From positions 6,504,001-6,568,000 of the forward strand of contig NC_013132.1 of NCBI RefSeq assembly GCF_000024005.1: a stretch of 64,000 nt of DNA, given 5' to 3'. Within the stretch, counting starts at the first letter, position 1. Each line of letters begins with the position of its first letter. Made by a program: the position numbers and the translations under genes. Origin of the DNA: Chitinophaga pinensis DSM 2588 (GTDB lineage: Bacteria > Bacteroidota > Bacteroidia > Chitinophagales > Chitinophagaceae). Shown one piece after another: positions 1 to 11,900 of the stretch. The notes below the pieces were generated by a model. The model made no database searches, was not told the DNA's origin, and saw nothing but the letters and a program-made list of their open reading frames with translations.

Positions 1-2789
1 GCCATCCAACGTGCGAGATCACCACTCTTATACATCCTCGCTTCAGGCAACTTACTAAACGGATCCTTCACAAATTTCCCGGATGTAAGCTCCCTGCGAT
101 TGAGATATCCACGACTTACACCGGCCCCTCCCACATAAAGTTCACCCGGAATACCGATACCACATAACCCTCCCCATTCATCCAGAATATAACATTGTAA
201 AGTTGGGATAGCAGCTCCAATGTTACTTACCTTTTCCTGTACCTCTTTCTGGCCTATTTCCTTATAAGTTACATGCACTGTTGTTTCAGTGATACCATAC
301 ATATTGATCATCCGGCAGGATGGAAAGTGTGTCATCCATTTTTCCAGACGCGCAGGATGGAGAGCTTCGCCGCCAAATATCACGTATCTTAGCTGTAACG
401 CTGGCATAGTATCAAGTACAATATCCTGAAGCGTATAAAAAGCCCCCGGTGTCTGATTCAATATAGTTACCTTCTCTCTGGACAATAATGAAACAAACAG
501 CTCAGTATCCCTGGAAACTTCCTTACTTACGATCACTACACGGCCTCCATTTAATATCGCTCCAAATAATTCCCAGACAGAAAAATCGAAGCAAAACGAA
601 TGGAATAACGTCCACACGTCTGATGAACCAAAATCATACAAAGCTTTGTCAGTTTTAAACAGCCGTACAACATTTCTATGCTCAACCAACACTCCTTTGG
701 GCAAACCGGTAGAACCTGATGTATAAATCACATATGCCAGATGATATGCATGCAGGTTATTGGGTACGCTATCAGCATAATCCATCCCTGACCATTCGGC
801 CGGATCACTAATACATATAATTTTTCTCTCTCCGGATGCACCTATTATCGCCTGGCGTCCAGCATCATCTGTAACGCAGATAGCTGCGCCGCAATCTTCA
901 ATAATATATTTTATACGATCCACCGGATAGGCGGGATCAATCGGAACGTAGGCTGCGCCGGATTTCAATATGCCTAATATGCCAACGACCATATCGACTG
1001 TTCTCTCTGTACAAAGAGGCACCAGCATATCTTCTTGTATAGCAAGGCTTCGCAGATGATTTCCAAGCCTGTTACTACGTCTATCTAATTCCAAATAACT
1101 GATATGTTCATCACCCACCGTTAATGCTATGGCGTCGGGTGTTGCAATGACATGTTTTTCAAAAAGCCCCAGAATTGTATCATGAGCCGGATAGCTGATG
1201 TCAGTTTTATTGAACTTAGTCAACAATTGTAATTCATCAGAAGCTGACAATGTTTTCAGGTGCCCTATCGGTGTATTTACGTCCGCGACAATAGAATGTA
1301 ATAACTGCTCATATTGCTCGAGCATAGCACCGACAGAGGACTCTTTATATAGGTCTGAGAGATAGGTAACCGTCAAAGCTATGCCTTGAGAAGAGGTTGT
1401 TACATTAAAGTTGAGCTCAAACTGAGAAGTAAACTTTTCCGTTCCCTGAGGCGTCAGCCTGATACCGCTGAAATCCAGCTCGTCGGAATCTGGCAGATTT
1501 TGTAAGGCAAACATTACCTGAAAAATTGCATTCCGGCTCAGGTCCCTGGGAACCTTCAGCGCTTCCACTATTCTCTCAAAAGGGATTTCCTGATTTTCGT
1601 ATGCGTTCAGCGTAGTGCTCCTCACACTTTGTAACAGTTCGCTAAACCGTGGATTACCACTCAGATCACTACGTAAAGCGATCGTATTGACAAAAAAACC
1701 AATAAGGCCTTCAAGCTCTTTGTACTGTCGGCCGGCAATCGGGGTTCCTACACAAATGTCTTCCTGTTTACTGTATCGTTGTAATAGCACCTTAAAAGCA
1801 GACAATAAAAGCATAAACAAAGTCACACCTTCCTGCCTGCACAAAAGATTTAACTTATCCTTCAGTTCCCCGGAGATGCTCCTGCTTACTTTGCCGCCAT
1901 TGATTCCCTGTTCGGCAGCACGTTCGAAATCCACAGGTAACTCCAACGGAAGGACGCCTGTCAGCTGCCTGACCCAATAGTCAAGTTTCGTCTGAAAATT
2001 ACCATTTGACAAATGTTGTCGTTGCCATATTGCATAATCAGCATACTGTAATTTCAATGGTGGTAATGCACCGGATATTCCCTGTTGTCTGAATCGGTAA
2101 AGGTTCGTTAACTCTTTTACCATCACAGATATCGACCATCCATCAAAAACAATATGATGTAGCACTGCTACCAGTATGTGTTCATCTTCCTCCAGCCATA
2201 TCAACTCTACTCTTAAGAGCATTTCTTCAGAGAGATTAAATGGTTTGAATATCTGTCCGTTAATGTACTCTTCTACAGAGCTTCCTCCACGCAGAATATC
2301 ACTACTTTCCGTATACTTCATCTGCCACCCGCCCTCATTCAGGATATACTGTGAGCCTACACCATCTGTTTCCCGTATCACAGTCCGAAGTATTTCATGA
2401 CGACCGACAAGCTCACGGAAGGCGTCTTCAAGTATTGCTACATCCAGATGACCACTCAGCTGAAAGACCCACGGCAGGTGATACTGCGTACTTCCTTTCA
2501 GACGATCTATCAGCCATAACCGCTCTTGTGAATAAGATAACGGTATTATTGGTGGCCGCTCACTCAAGGGTATGTTCATTGCCTCAGCAACCACCTTTCT
2601 GGACTTCCATTTCTCACTTTTTAAAAAGTCAACGATCGCCAGACTATTTGACTTTATATCTTCCAGTAGGTTTTCATCCGGTATAGCATCAGCCAGCATT
2701 TTAACCTCCAGATCATCTTTGAGCAAAGTAAGACCAATACGCTGCTTTTTAGCCCTGTAAAGGATATCAATAATTTTATTAGATGACAT
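1..2789 (-). CDS. NRPS, module 16 (C-A, Thr), 3'-truncated by window edge
   Basis: This is the N-terminal ~929 residues of another NRPS. The start at 2789 (MSSNKIIDIL) follows a purine-rich AGGAAAGG stretch and opens a ~65-residue TubC-like N-terminal docking domain resembling the one on the 9175-residue synthetase upstream. A condensation domain follows, with HHIVFDGWS encoded at about 2130-2162. Next comes an adenylation domain with its nucleotide-binding core near 690-730 and YKSGD at about 20-35, where the window cuts it. Pocket residues read by eye are D-F-W-N-I-G-M-V-H, which matches the well-known threonine code. The gene starts 50 nt after the preceding NRPS stop, so it continues the same operon. 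The protein presumably takes the peptidyl chain from module 15. The carrier domain and any further modules or thioesterase lie outside the window. NRPS assignment is certain; Thr is a strong inference. Confidence 0.95.
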   Translation of the reverse strand, partial: MSSNKIIDILYRAKKQRIGLTLLKDDLEVKMLADAIPDENLLEDIKSNSLAIVDFLKSEKWKSRKVVAEAMNIPLSERPPIIPLSYSQERLWLIDRLKGSTQYHLPWVFQLSGHLDVAILEDAFRELVGRHEILRTVIRETDGVGSQYILNEGGWQMKYTESSDILRGGSSVEEYINGQIFKPFNLSEEMLLRVELIWLEEDEHILVAVLHHIVFDGWSISVMVKELTNLYRFRQQGISGALPPLKLQYADYAIWQRQHLSNGNFQTKLDYWVRQLTGVLPLELPVDFERAAEQGINGGKVSRSISGELKDKLNLLCRQEGVTLFMLLLSAFKVLLQRYSKQEDICVGTPIAGRQYKELEGLIGFFVNTIALRSDLSGNPRFSELLQSVRSTTLNAYENQEIPFERIVEALKVPRDLSRNAIFQVMFALQNLPDSDELDFSGIRLTPQGTEKFTSQFELNFNVTTSSQGIALTVTYLSDLYKESSVGAMLEQYEQLLHSIVADVNTPIGHLKTLSASDELQLLTKFNKTDISYPAHDTILGLFEKHVIATPDAIALTVGDEHISYLELDRRSNRLGNHLRSLAIQEDMLVPLCTERTVDMVVGILGILKSGAAYVPIDPAYPVDRIKYIIEDCGAAICVTDDAGRQAIIGASGERKIICISDPAEWSGMDYADSVPNNLHAYHLAYVIYTSGSTGLPKGVLVEHRNVVRLFKTDKALYDFGSSDVWTLFHSFCFDFSVWELFGAILNGGRVVIVSKEVSRDTELFVSLLSREKVTILNQTPGAFYTLQDIVLDTMPALQLRYVIFGGEALHPARLEKWMTHFPSCRMINMYGITETTVHVTYKEIGQKEVQEKVSNIGAAIPTLQCYILDEWGGLCGIGIPGELYVGGAGVSRGYLNRRELTSGKFVKDPFSKLPEARMYKSGDLARWM
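2590..2789 (-). other. TubC-like N-terminal docking domain
   Basis: The N-terminal ~65 residues (MSSNKIIDIL..., with a GLTLLKDDLEVKM beta stretch and an acidic helix) resemble the docking domain at 51740-51940. The likely partner is the C-terminus YITLELQ of the upstream 7170-residue synthetase. Confidence 0.65.
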
Positions 2790-2839
2790 ATGCCTTTCCT
2801 TTGAAGTGGTTATTTTAAATTAAAACGAGAATGGGGATA

Positions 2840-5800
2840 CTACTGTAACTCCAGGGTTATATATTTACTTAAATCGCTAATATTCTTGAGTTCGAATAAT
2901 ACATGTATGGGTAACTCCAGGGAATAATCTTTTCTGATAGAAGCAATGACTCTGATCGCCATCAGGGAATGACCACCAAGGTCAAAGAAGTCGTCATAGA
3001 TACCTACCTGCTCTACTTCCAGTAATTCAGACCAGATGGCTGCCAGGTTGATTTCTATTGCGGTCTCTGGCGCAACATATTTACGGCTTTCTGTTACTTC
3101 TGCCGACGCTGACAACAAACGTTCACGATCTACCTTCCCATGTGCCGTCAGAGGGATTTCTGATACTTCATTCAAATGATGTGGTATCATATATTCCGGT
3201 AGAAGATCTCTCAGGTACAATAACAACGCTTCCCGGTCAAAAGAACTATTACTCACGATATAAGCACTCAGGTGAGGCTCTCCTGACTGCAGTTTCCGTA
3301 ACAACACTACACTCTCTGATACACCAGGAGCACCATTCAACACATTTTCTATCTCCCCTAACTCGATACGGTAACCTCGTAGTTTCACCTGTTCATCCTT
3401 ACGACCTAAAAATTCTATTGTCCCATCGGGTAGCCAACGCGCTACATCACCCGTACGGTATAAAACAGCTTCGCCTGACGCCGGAATACCACCCCGTAAA
3501 AAACGAGCCGCCGTTTCCTCGCCCTTGTTCAGATATCCCGCTCCTACCTGAAGCCCGCCTATGTATAACTCTCCGGGGATGCCTATACCACTCAGACAAC
3601 CGCTACCATCAAGGATATACAGCGACACATTATCTATTGGACGACCTATCGATATGCCATGACTACCTTCCTGATATTCAGCACCCATATGACACCTATA
3701 CACACTCACCCCTACCGTCGTTTCCGTTGGGCCATATTCATTGATCAATTCTACCCGACTATCAGATGCCAACCCTGACAAATGATGACGATGTAATTCC
3801 TCTCCTCCTATGATCAAACGACCTGTCACATCTCCAGGCAACAGATCTGAGCCCAGGGAATGACCCAAAAGACTCAGGTGAGATGGTGTTAGTTTGATAA
3901 AATCATATGGCGCATAACGACGCAGATAAACGTCCTCAAATACTTCATGACCACTTCCGCGGCTTAGTACTACAAGACGTCCGCTTAGCAGCGGTACAAA
4001 CAAACCTGTCACAGATGCATCAAAGCTAAACGACAGGTGCACATAGCTGCCAGAACCTACACCTCCGGTTCCCACATACTCACGTATGCCGTATCGGATA
4101 TAATTCAGCAGATTGCCATGGCTGATCTGAACGCCTTTGGGCACGCCGGTTGAGCCTGATGTATATATTACATACGCGATCGATTCATCGGAAGGAACTA
4201 CAGACCGCCGCTCAGATGATGATATTGCTTCTCCGGCTATTATCCATTCCAGTGATACAAGCGAGGATACCTCGGCTCCGGACAATACACCCGATGATAA
4301 GGAGCCGTCACTCAATACAACACGGCTACCCGTATCTGATAACATATACATGATCCGCTGTGCAGGATAGCTGCTGTCTACAGGAACATAGGCACAACCC
4401 GCCTTCAACACTCCCAGCATACCTATTACCATCTCCATAGATCGGTCCCCAACAACGGGAACCAGTTCTCCGGCAATAACTCCCGCTTTATGCAGATAAG
4501 CCATTACTTTATCTGACTGCGCATCCAGTTCTCCATAACTCAGTTCTCTTTCCCCGCAAACAAGCGCCACTGAATCACTTTGCGCCTCCACCTGCCGCAT
4601 GAACAGTGACAACAGATGTTCTTCTCCTGAAGACTCCACCGCTGCTCCATGGCTGTAAGAAAGCACCCTGGTCTGTTCTTCTGTTTTCAGAAGATTTAAC
4701 TTGTTTATCGACAAGCTCAAATCTGAGGATACGGAAGACAATAATTCTTCATAATGCCCTACAAAACGCTCCATTGTTCCCTCCTCATAAAGGTCACTGC
4801 TGTAAGTCACATTCAGATAGATCCCTTCAACACCACGGGTTACATTCAGGATAATATCAAACTGCGAGGTAATATTCCCTGATGGAATACTGCTCAACGA
4901 TACCGCTCCCAGGTCAAGCGGACCTGATGCCGGAAGATCCTGTAGCGTGAATAATACCTGGAAAAGAGGATTACGATACTGATCCCTTACCACTCCGACA
5001 GCTTCTACCACCTTCTCAAACGGAACATCCTGATGTTCATAGGCGGATAGTATCTGCTCTTTCTCTTCCCTTAAAAAACTACGGAACGATAATTCTCCCG
5101 ATATACGGCTACGTAATGCCAACGTATTGATAAATGAACCTATCAGATTCTCTGTTTCCTCCTGATAACGACCAGCTACCGGGGTCCCTATACAGATATC
5201 TTCCTGACCACTGTAACGATGTAACAAGGCTTTAAAAACGCTTTCCAACAACATAAACAATGTCACACCTTCCTCTATACACAAGGCTTCCAATCTTGAG
5301 GTAAGCTCCTGATTGATTATGCCCGAGACCTGTCCGCCACGGATACCAGGTACTGACGAACGCGGATGGTCTGTCGGAAGATCCAGCACAGACAAGCCAC
5401 TCAGCTGCGTTGACCAGTATGATAAACGGGAGGATAATATTGATCCTGACAGATACTGACGCTGCCAGATCGCATAATCACCATACTGTAACGACAAAGG
5501 AAGCAAGACGTCTGAGCCGCCATGGCTATAACTACGGTACAATGAGACCAGTTCCCTCACCAACACAGATATCGACCATCCATCAAACGCTATATGATGA
5601 AGAACCACTATCAGTAAATGACTTTCAGCACTTTCTTCCAACACGCTTACACGTAACATATAGTCCAGGGACAGATCAAATCGGGCTGATGCACGGGATG
5701 AGATAACTTCTTCTACTGCCATACCATCCGCTGCCCGCAGATATTCCAGCGACCAAGATTCTGCAGGTAACAGTTCCTGATAACCAACACCATCTTCCTC

Positions 5801-5985
5801 CCGGATAACGCTACGTAAAACCTCATGACGGGATACAATGCTGCGGAAAGAAGAAGCCAGTGCCGCCACGTCCAGTGATCCTTCCAGGCGGAATACCCAT
5901 GGCATATGATACTGCTCACTACCCTGTAACCGATCGATAAACCATAAACGCTCCTGGGAATAAGACAATGGTATCCGCGATGGGC
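2840..5985 (-). other. NRPS module 15: C - A (Asn) - PCP
   Basis: HHIAFDGWS at about 5570-5600, A core at about 4130-4170, carrier GGHSL at about 2955-2995. The pocket is identical to module 13 (Asn). After the carrier Ser the sequence diverges from module 13 and ends in the tail YITLELQ. Confidence 0.8.
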
Positions 5986-8900
5986 GAGGCAGACTGCCAA
6001 TCGGAACAATATCTCCAGCATGGTCGCGCTCCGAATCAACCAGCCTAACCAGTTCGGCAATAGTGGGATGCATAAAAACATCCCTGATACCGATCTGCTT
6101 TCCAAAGTGTTTACTGATCAACAAGGCAATGCGCATAGCCAGAAAGGAGTAGCCACCGAGCTCGAAAAAATTGCTATGAATGCTTATCTTATCTACGCCC
6201 AATGCAGCCTCCCAGATCTGAAGCATTTCATACTCGGCCTGGCTACGGGGTGAGACGTACAGTATATCCATTGTATCTGAAAAATCAGGTGCAGGCAATT
6301 CCTTCTTATTGACTTTGCCATTATTAGTTAATGGCATGGCATCAATCTTAATCAACATAAATGGCACCATATAATCAGGCAACTGGGATCTTAAATGCTG
6401 CATTACGTTGATCCTTTCATAAGATTGATTCGCCACGACATATCCAATTATCCTTTTGCTACCTGCTTTATCCTCCCTAACAAGAACAGTACTTTGTTGT
6501 ACTCCTGGAGCACTCAGCAATACACTTTCTATTTCACCTAATTCAACACGGAACCCTCTTATCTTAATCTGGTCATCCCCTCTTCCGAGAAATTCAATAT
6601 TACCGTCAGGAAGCCACCGGCATATATCGCCGGTTTTATACATGTTATTATCCGACGACTGATAGAAAGGATCAGGTATAAATCGCTCAGCACTAAGTGC
6701 TGGCTTATTCAGATAACCCCTTGCTACCTGTATACCTCCAAGGTATAATTCACCTATCATTCCGATACCGCATAATTGTTTGTTCCTATTTAGAATATAT
6801 GCCCGGGTGTTGCCTATTGGTTTACCTATAGGAGGTAGCGGCCTGTCCATGTAATCTGTATCTATAACTTCATACGCAGTCACTACGTGAGTTTCCGACG
6901 GCCCGTAATAGTTTAAAAGCTTCATTCCTGTATATAGAGACAACAGACGAATATCTTCCGTTAACTTAAGCTGTTCACCTGCTGTAAATATTTCCTCCAG
7001 GCTGACAGGATAATCCTTCTGGACCACGGCAGCTTCTGAAAGGCTTTTTAATACGACATAAGGAATAAATAAATGAGTAATTTTTTCTTCATTGATAACC
7101 TTTAGCAATTCCCTCATATCCTTACGTCGCTCTTCTTCTATAAGGAATATTGTTCCTCCGAAACAAATGCTCATGAAAATTTCCTGGAAGCTGGCATCAA
7201 AACAAATACTTGCAAACTGTAGTATCCTTCGGTCACATTTATTCTTCAGTTGTGTCTGCTGCCAAAGCAAAAGATTAAACAATGCTTTATCAGGCATTTC
7301 AATACCCTTGGGCTTCCCTGTAGATCCTGAGGTATAAATAATATATGTTAGACGGTCCTGCCCTGAAAGGCGTTCAATTTTATCAACACGCTCTTTATCG
7401 GCTTCTGTAATCTCCTCATCTATAAAAATGACATTGCCTACATAAGATCCCAGCATATCCTTCAGGGATGTGTTGCTGATAAGCATTCTTGCATCAATAT
7501 CCTGTAGCATATAGGTGATCCTTTCCTTTGGATAAGCGGGATCTATTGGCACATAAGGGCAGCCTGACTTCATGATCGCCAATACTGAAACGATCATATC
7601 CACTGATCTGTCTATACAGATCGCAATCCTATCTGTTTCCTTTACACCTCTTTTCCGAAGGTATACAGACAAACGTGTGGCTTTTTCATTCAGCACCTCA
7701 TAAGTTAGTTGGGTGGTGCCGAAACTTATCGCAACCTTATGTGGCGAAACCAATACCTGTTCTTCAAAAAGATCAATCACTGTTTTATCCTGAGGAAGAT
7801 CCACGCAGGTGTCATTGAATGTATGCAAAACAAGCGTGTGCTCATCATCACTTAAAATCGGCAACTCTCCTATTTTCCGCATACGGTTTATTGCTATCCC
7901 TTCCAGTATTTTCCTAAACTGGACACCCATTCTTTCTATGCTCTTTTCTTCAAACAGGTCTATGCAATATTCTATCGCGATATCGATCCCATTAGCTGAC
8001 GGAATCGCCGTAAAGGTCATATCAAACTTAGTTGTTGCATTTTCAAGATAATATGGCGTCACCTGCAACGCATCCAGCTGCAATTCCTGGACAGCAGGTA
8101 CGTTCTGCAACACGAACAAAATCTGAAACAATGGATGCCGGCTGAAATCCCTTGGCACGGCCAGGGTTTCTATGACCCGCTCCAAAGGAGCATCCTGATG
8201 ACTATATGCTTCAAGCGTTGTATACCTGATTTGTTGAATAAATTCCTTTATCGACTTTTCTTCATTAACATTACTACGAAGTACAACTGTATTAACAAAT
8301 AAGCCGACCAGTCCTTCCAGTTCTGCATATTTCCTTCCCGCTACCGGTGTTCCCACACAGATATCAGATTGATTACTATATCTGGCCAATAAAATATTGA
8401 AAGCAGATAACAATAACATAAAAATAGTCACTCCTTCCTCATTAGCGACGACATATAGATGATCTGCCAGCTTTTTATCAATATTCAGATAGCAGGTCTT
8501 ACCTTTCTTGCTCTGAACAGCTGGTCTGCTGTAATCAAGTGGTAATTCAAGTGGTGGTACATCTTTCAGTTGTTTTTCCCAATATGCAAGGTCACCAGAC
8601 AATACTTCTGCTCCCAGATTATTCCGTTGCCATACTGCGTAATCCTTGTATTGCACAGGTAAAACCGGTAGAACAGCCTGTTGTTGACGCGCCCCCGCCT
8701 GATAGAGCTTTGAAAACTCATCCGCTAAAACCGACATTGACCATCCATCTGATGCTATATGATGAATAACCACAGCCAGGACATAAACCCCGCCATTTTT
8801 ATTCACCAATGCAGCTCTTAGTAAATAATCTTTTGACAGGTCAAACGGCTGAGATACGAACGCCTGAATAAATTCGCCAATACGGACTTCCTCTTCTATT

Positions 8901-11900
8901 ACTGTATAGCGCAACTGCCATTCATCAACAGGTTTTATAAGCTGATATAGCTCACCATCCTCATTGACATTTATCACCGACCGTAATGCTTCATGACGTT
9001 GCAATATTGTCTGCAATGCACTATGTATGGCCCCTTGATTTACCGTCCCTTCCAATTTCAACAATAAAGGCACATGATAATGCGTGCTTCCCTCAAGTTG
9101 ATGAATTAGCCATAAACGCTCTTGTGCAAAGGACAACGGAATAAACGTAACCTCAGGTTGAGGGATAATTTCAGACAAAACAGATTGAGATGAACGAACT
9201 GCAATTTGCCCGGTTAGCCCTGCAATAGTCGGAGTATCAAACAAATCCTTTATACTCAGTTCTATTCCTAATTCTTTTCTCACTGCTGCAATGACTCTGA
9301 TCGCCATCAGAGAATGACCACCAAGGTCAAAGAAGTCGTCATAGATACCTACCTGCTCTACTTCCAGTAATTCAGACCAGATGGCTGCCAGGTTGATTTC
9401 TATTGCGGTCTCTGGCGCAACATAGCTACGGCTTTCTGTTATTTCTGCTGATGCTGACAACAAACGTTCACGATCTACCTTCCCATGTGCCGTCAGAGGG
9501 ATTTCTGATACTTCATTCAAATGATGTGGTATCATATATTCCGGTAGAAGATCTCTCAGGTACAATAACAACGCTTCCCGGTCAAAAGAACTATTACTCA
9601 CGATATAAGCACTCAGTTGAGGCTCTCCTGACTGCAGCTTCCGTAACAACACTACACTCTCTGATACACCAGGGGCACTATTCAACACATTTTCTATCTC
9701 CCCTAACTCGATACGGTAACCTCGTAGTTTCACCTGTTCATCCTTACGACCCAAAAATTCTATTGTCCCATCGGGTAGCCAACGCGCTACATCACCCGTA
9801 CGGTATAAAACAGCTTCGCCTGACGCCGGAATACCACCCCGTAAAAAACGAGCCGCCGTTTCCTCGCCCTTGTTCAGATATCCCGCTCCTACCTGAAGCC
9901 CGCCTATGTATAACTCTCCGGGGATGCCTATACCACTCAGACAACCGCTACCATCCAGGATATACAGCGACACATTATCTATTGGACGACCTATCGATAT
10001 GCCATGACTACCTTCCTGATATTCAGCACCCATATGACACCTATACACACTCACCCCTACCGTCGTTTCCGTTGGGCCATATTCATTGATCAATTCTACC
10101 CGACTATCAGATGCCAACCCTGACAAATGATGACGATGCAATTCCTCTCCTCCTATGATCAAACGACCTGTCACATCTCCAGGCAACAGATCTGAGCCCA
10201 GGGAATGACCCAAAAGACTCAGGTGAGATGGTGTTAGTTTGATAAAATCATATGGCGCATAACGACGCAGATAAACGTCCTCAAATACCTCATGACTACC
10301 GCGGCTTAGTACGACAAGACGTCCGCTTAGCAGCGGTACAAACAAACCTGTCACAGATGCATCAAAGCTAAACGACAGGTGCACATAGCTGCCAGAACCT
10401 ACACCTCCGGTTCCCACATACTCACGCATGCCGTATCGGATATAATTCAGCAGATTGCCATGGCTGATCTGAACGCCTTTCGGCACACCGGTTGAGCCTG
10501 ATGTATATATTACATACGCGATCGATTCATCGGAAGGAACTACAGACCGCCGCTCAGATAATGATATTGCTTCTCCGGCTATTATCCATTCCAGTGATAC
10601 AAGCGAGGAGCCATCAGCTCCGGACAATACCCCCGATGATAAGGAGCCGTCACTCAATACAACACGGCTACCCGTATCTGATAACATATACATGATCCGC
10701 TGTGCAGGATAGCTGCTGTCTACAGGAACATAGGCACAACCCGCCTTCAACACTCCCAGCATACCTATTACCATCTCCAAAGATCGGTCTCCAACAACGG
10801 GAACCAGTTCTCCGGCAATAACTCCCGCTTTATGCAGATAAGCCATTACTTTATCTGACTGCGCATCCAGTTCTCCATAACTCAGTTCTCTTTCCCCGCA
10901 AACAAGCGCCACTGAATCACTTTGCGCCTGCACCTGCCGCATGAACAGCGACAACAGATGTTCTTCTCCTGAAGACTCCACCGCTGCTCCATGGCTGTAA
11001 GAAAGCACCCTGGTCTGTTCTTCTGTTTTCAGAAGATTTAACTTGTTTATCGACAAGCTCAAATCTGAGGATACGGAAGACAATAATTCTTCATAATGCC
11101 CTACAAAACGCTCCATTGTTCCCTCCTCATAAAGGTCACTGCTGTAAGTCACATTCAGATAGATCCCTTCAACACCACGGGTTACATTCAGGATAATATC
11201 AAACTGCGAGGTAATATTCCCTGATGGAATACTGCTCAACGATACCGCTCCCAGGTCAAGCGGACCTGATGCCGGAAGATCCTGTAGCGTGAATAATACC
11301 TGGAAAAGAGGATTACGATACTGATCCCTTACCACTCCGACAGCTTCTACCACCTTCTCAAACGGAACATCCTGATGTTCATAGGCGGATAGTATCTGCT
11401 CTTTCTCTTCCCTTAAAAAACTACGGAACGATAATTCTCCCGATATACGGCTACGTAATGCCAACGTATTGATAAATGAACCTATCAGATTCTCTGTTTC
11501 CTCCTGATAACGACCAGCTACTGGGGTTCCTATACAGATATCTTCCTGACCACTGTAACGATGTAACAAGGCTTTAAAAACGCTTTCCAACAACATAAAC
11601 AATGTCACACCTTCCTCTATACACAAGGCTTCCAATCTTGAGGTAAGCTCCTGATTGATTATGCCCGAGACCTGTCCGCCACGGATACCAGGTACTGACG
11701 AACGCGGATGGTCTGTCGGAAGATCCAGCACAGACAAGCCACTCAGCTGCGTTGACCAGTATGATAAACGGGAGGATAATATTGATCCTGACAGATACTG
11801 ACGCTGCCAGATCGCATAATCACTATACTGTAACGACAAAGGAAGCAAGACGTCTGAGCCACCATGGCTATAACTACGGTACAATGAGACCAGTTCCCTC

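Noticed and set aside
3058..3744. Plus-strand open frame of 228 codons, repeated at 9403-10089
   Set aside because: It is antisense to conserved A-domain sequence of modules 15 and 13. Its recurrence follows repeat R2, and the translation has no recognisable domain.
5713..6105. Minus-strand frames inside the NRPS in another reading frame (also 12055-12339 and 18352-18651)
   Set aside because: They overlap C-domain coding sequence in the main frame and repeat with it. There is no independent evidence of translation.
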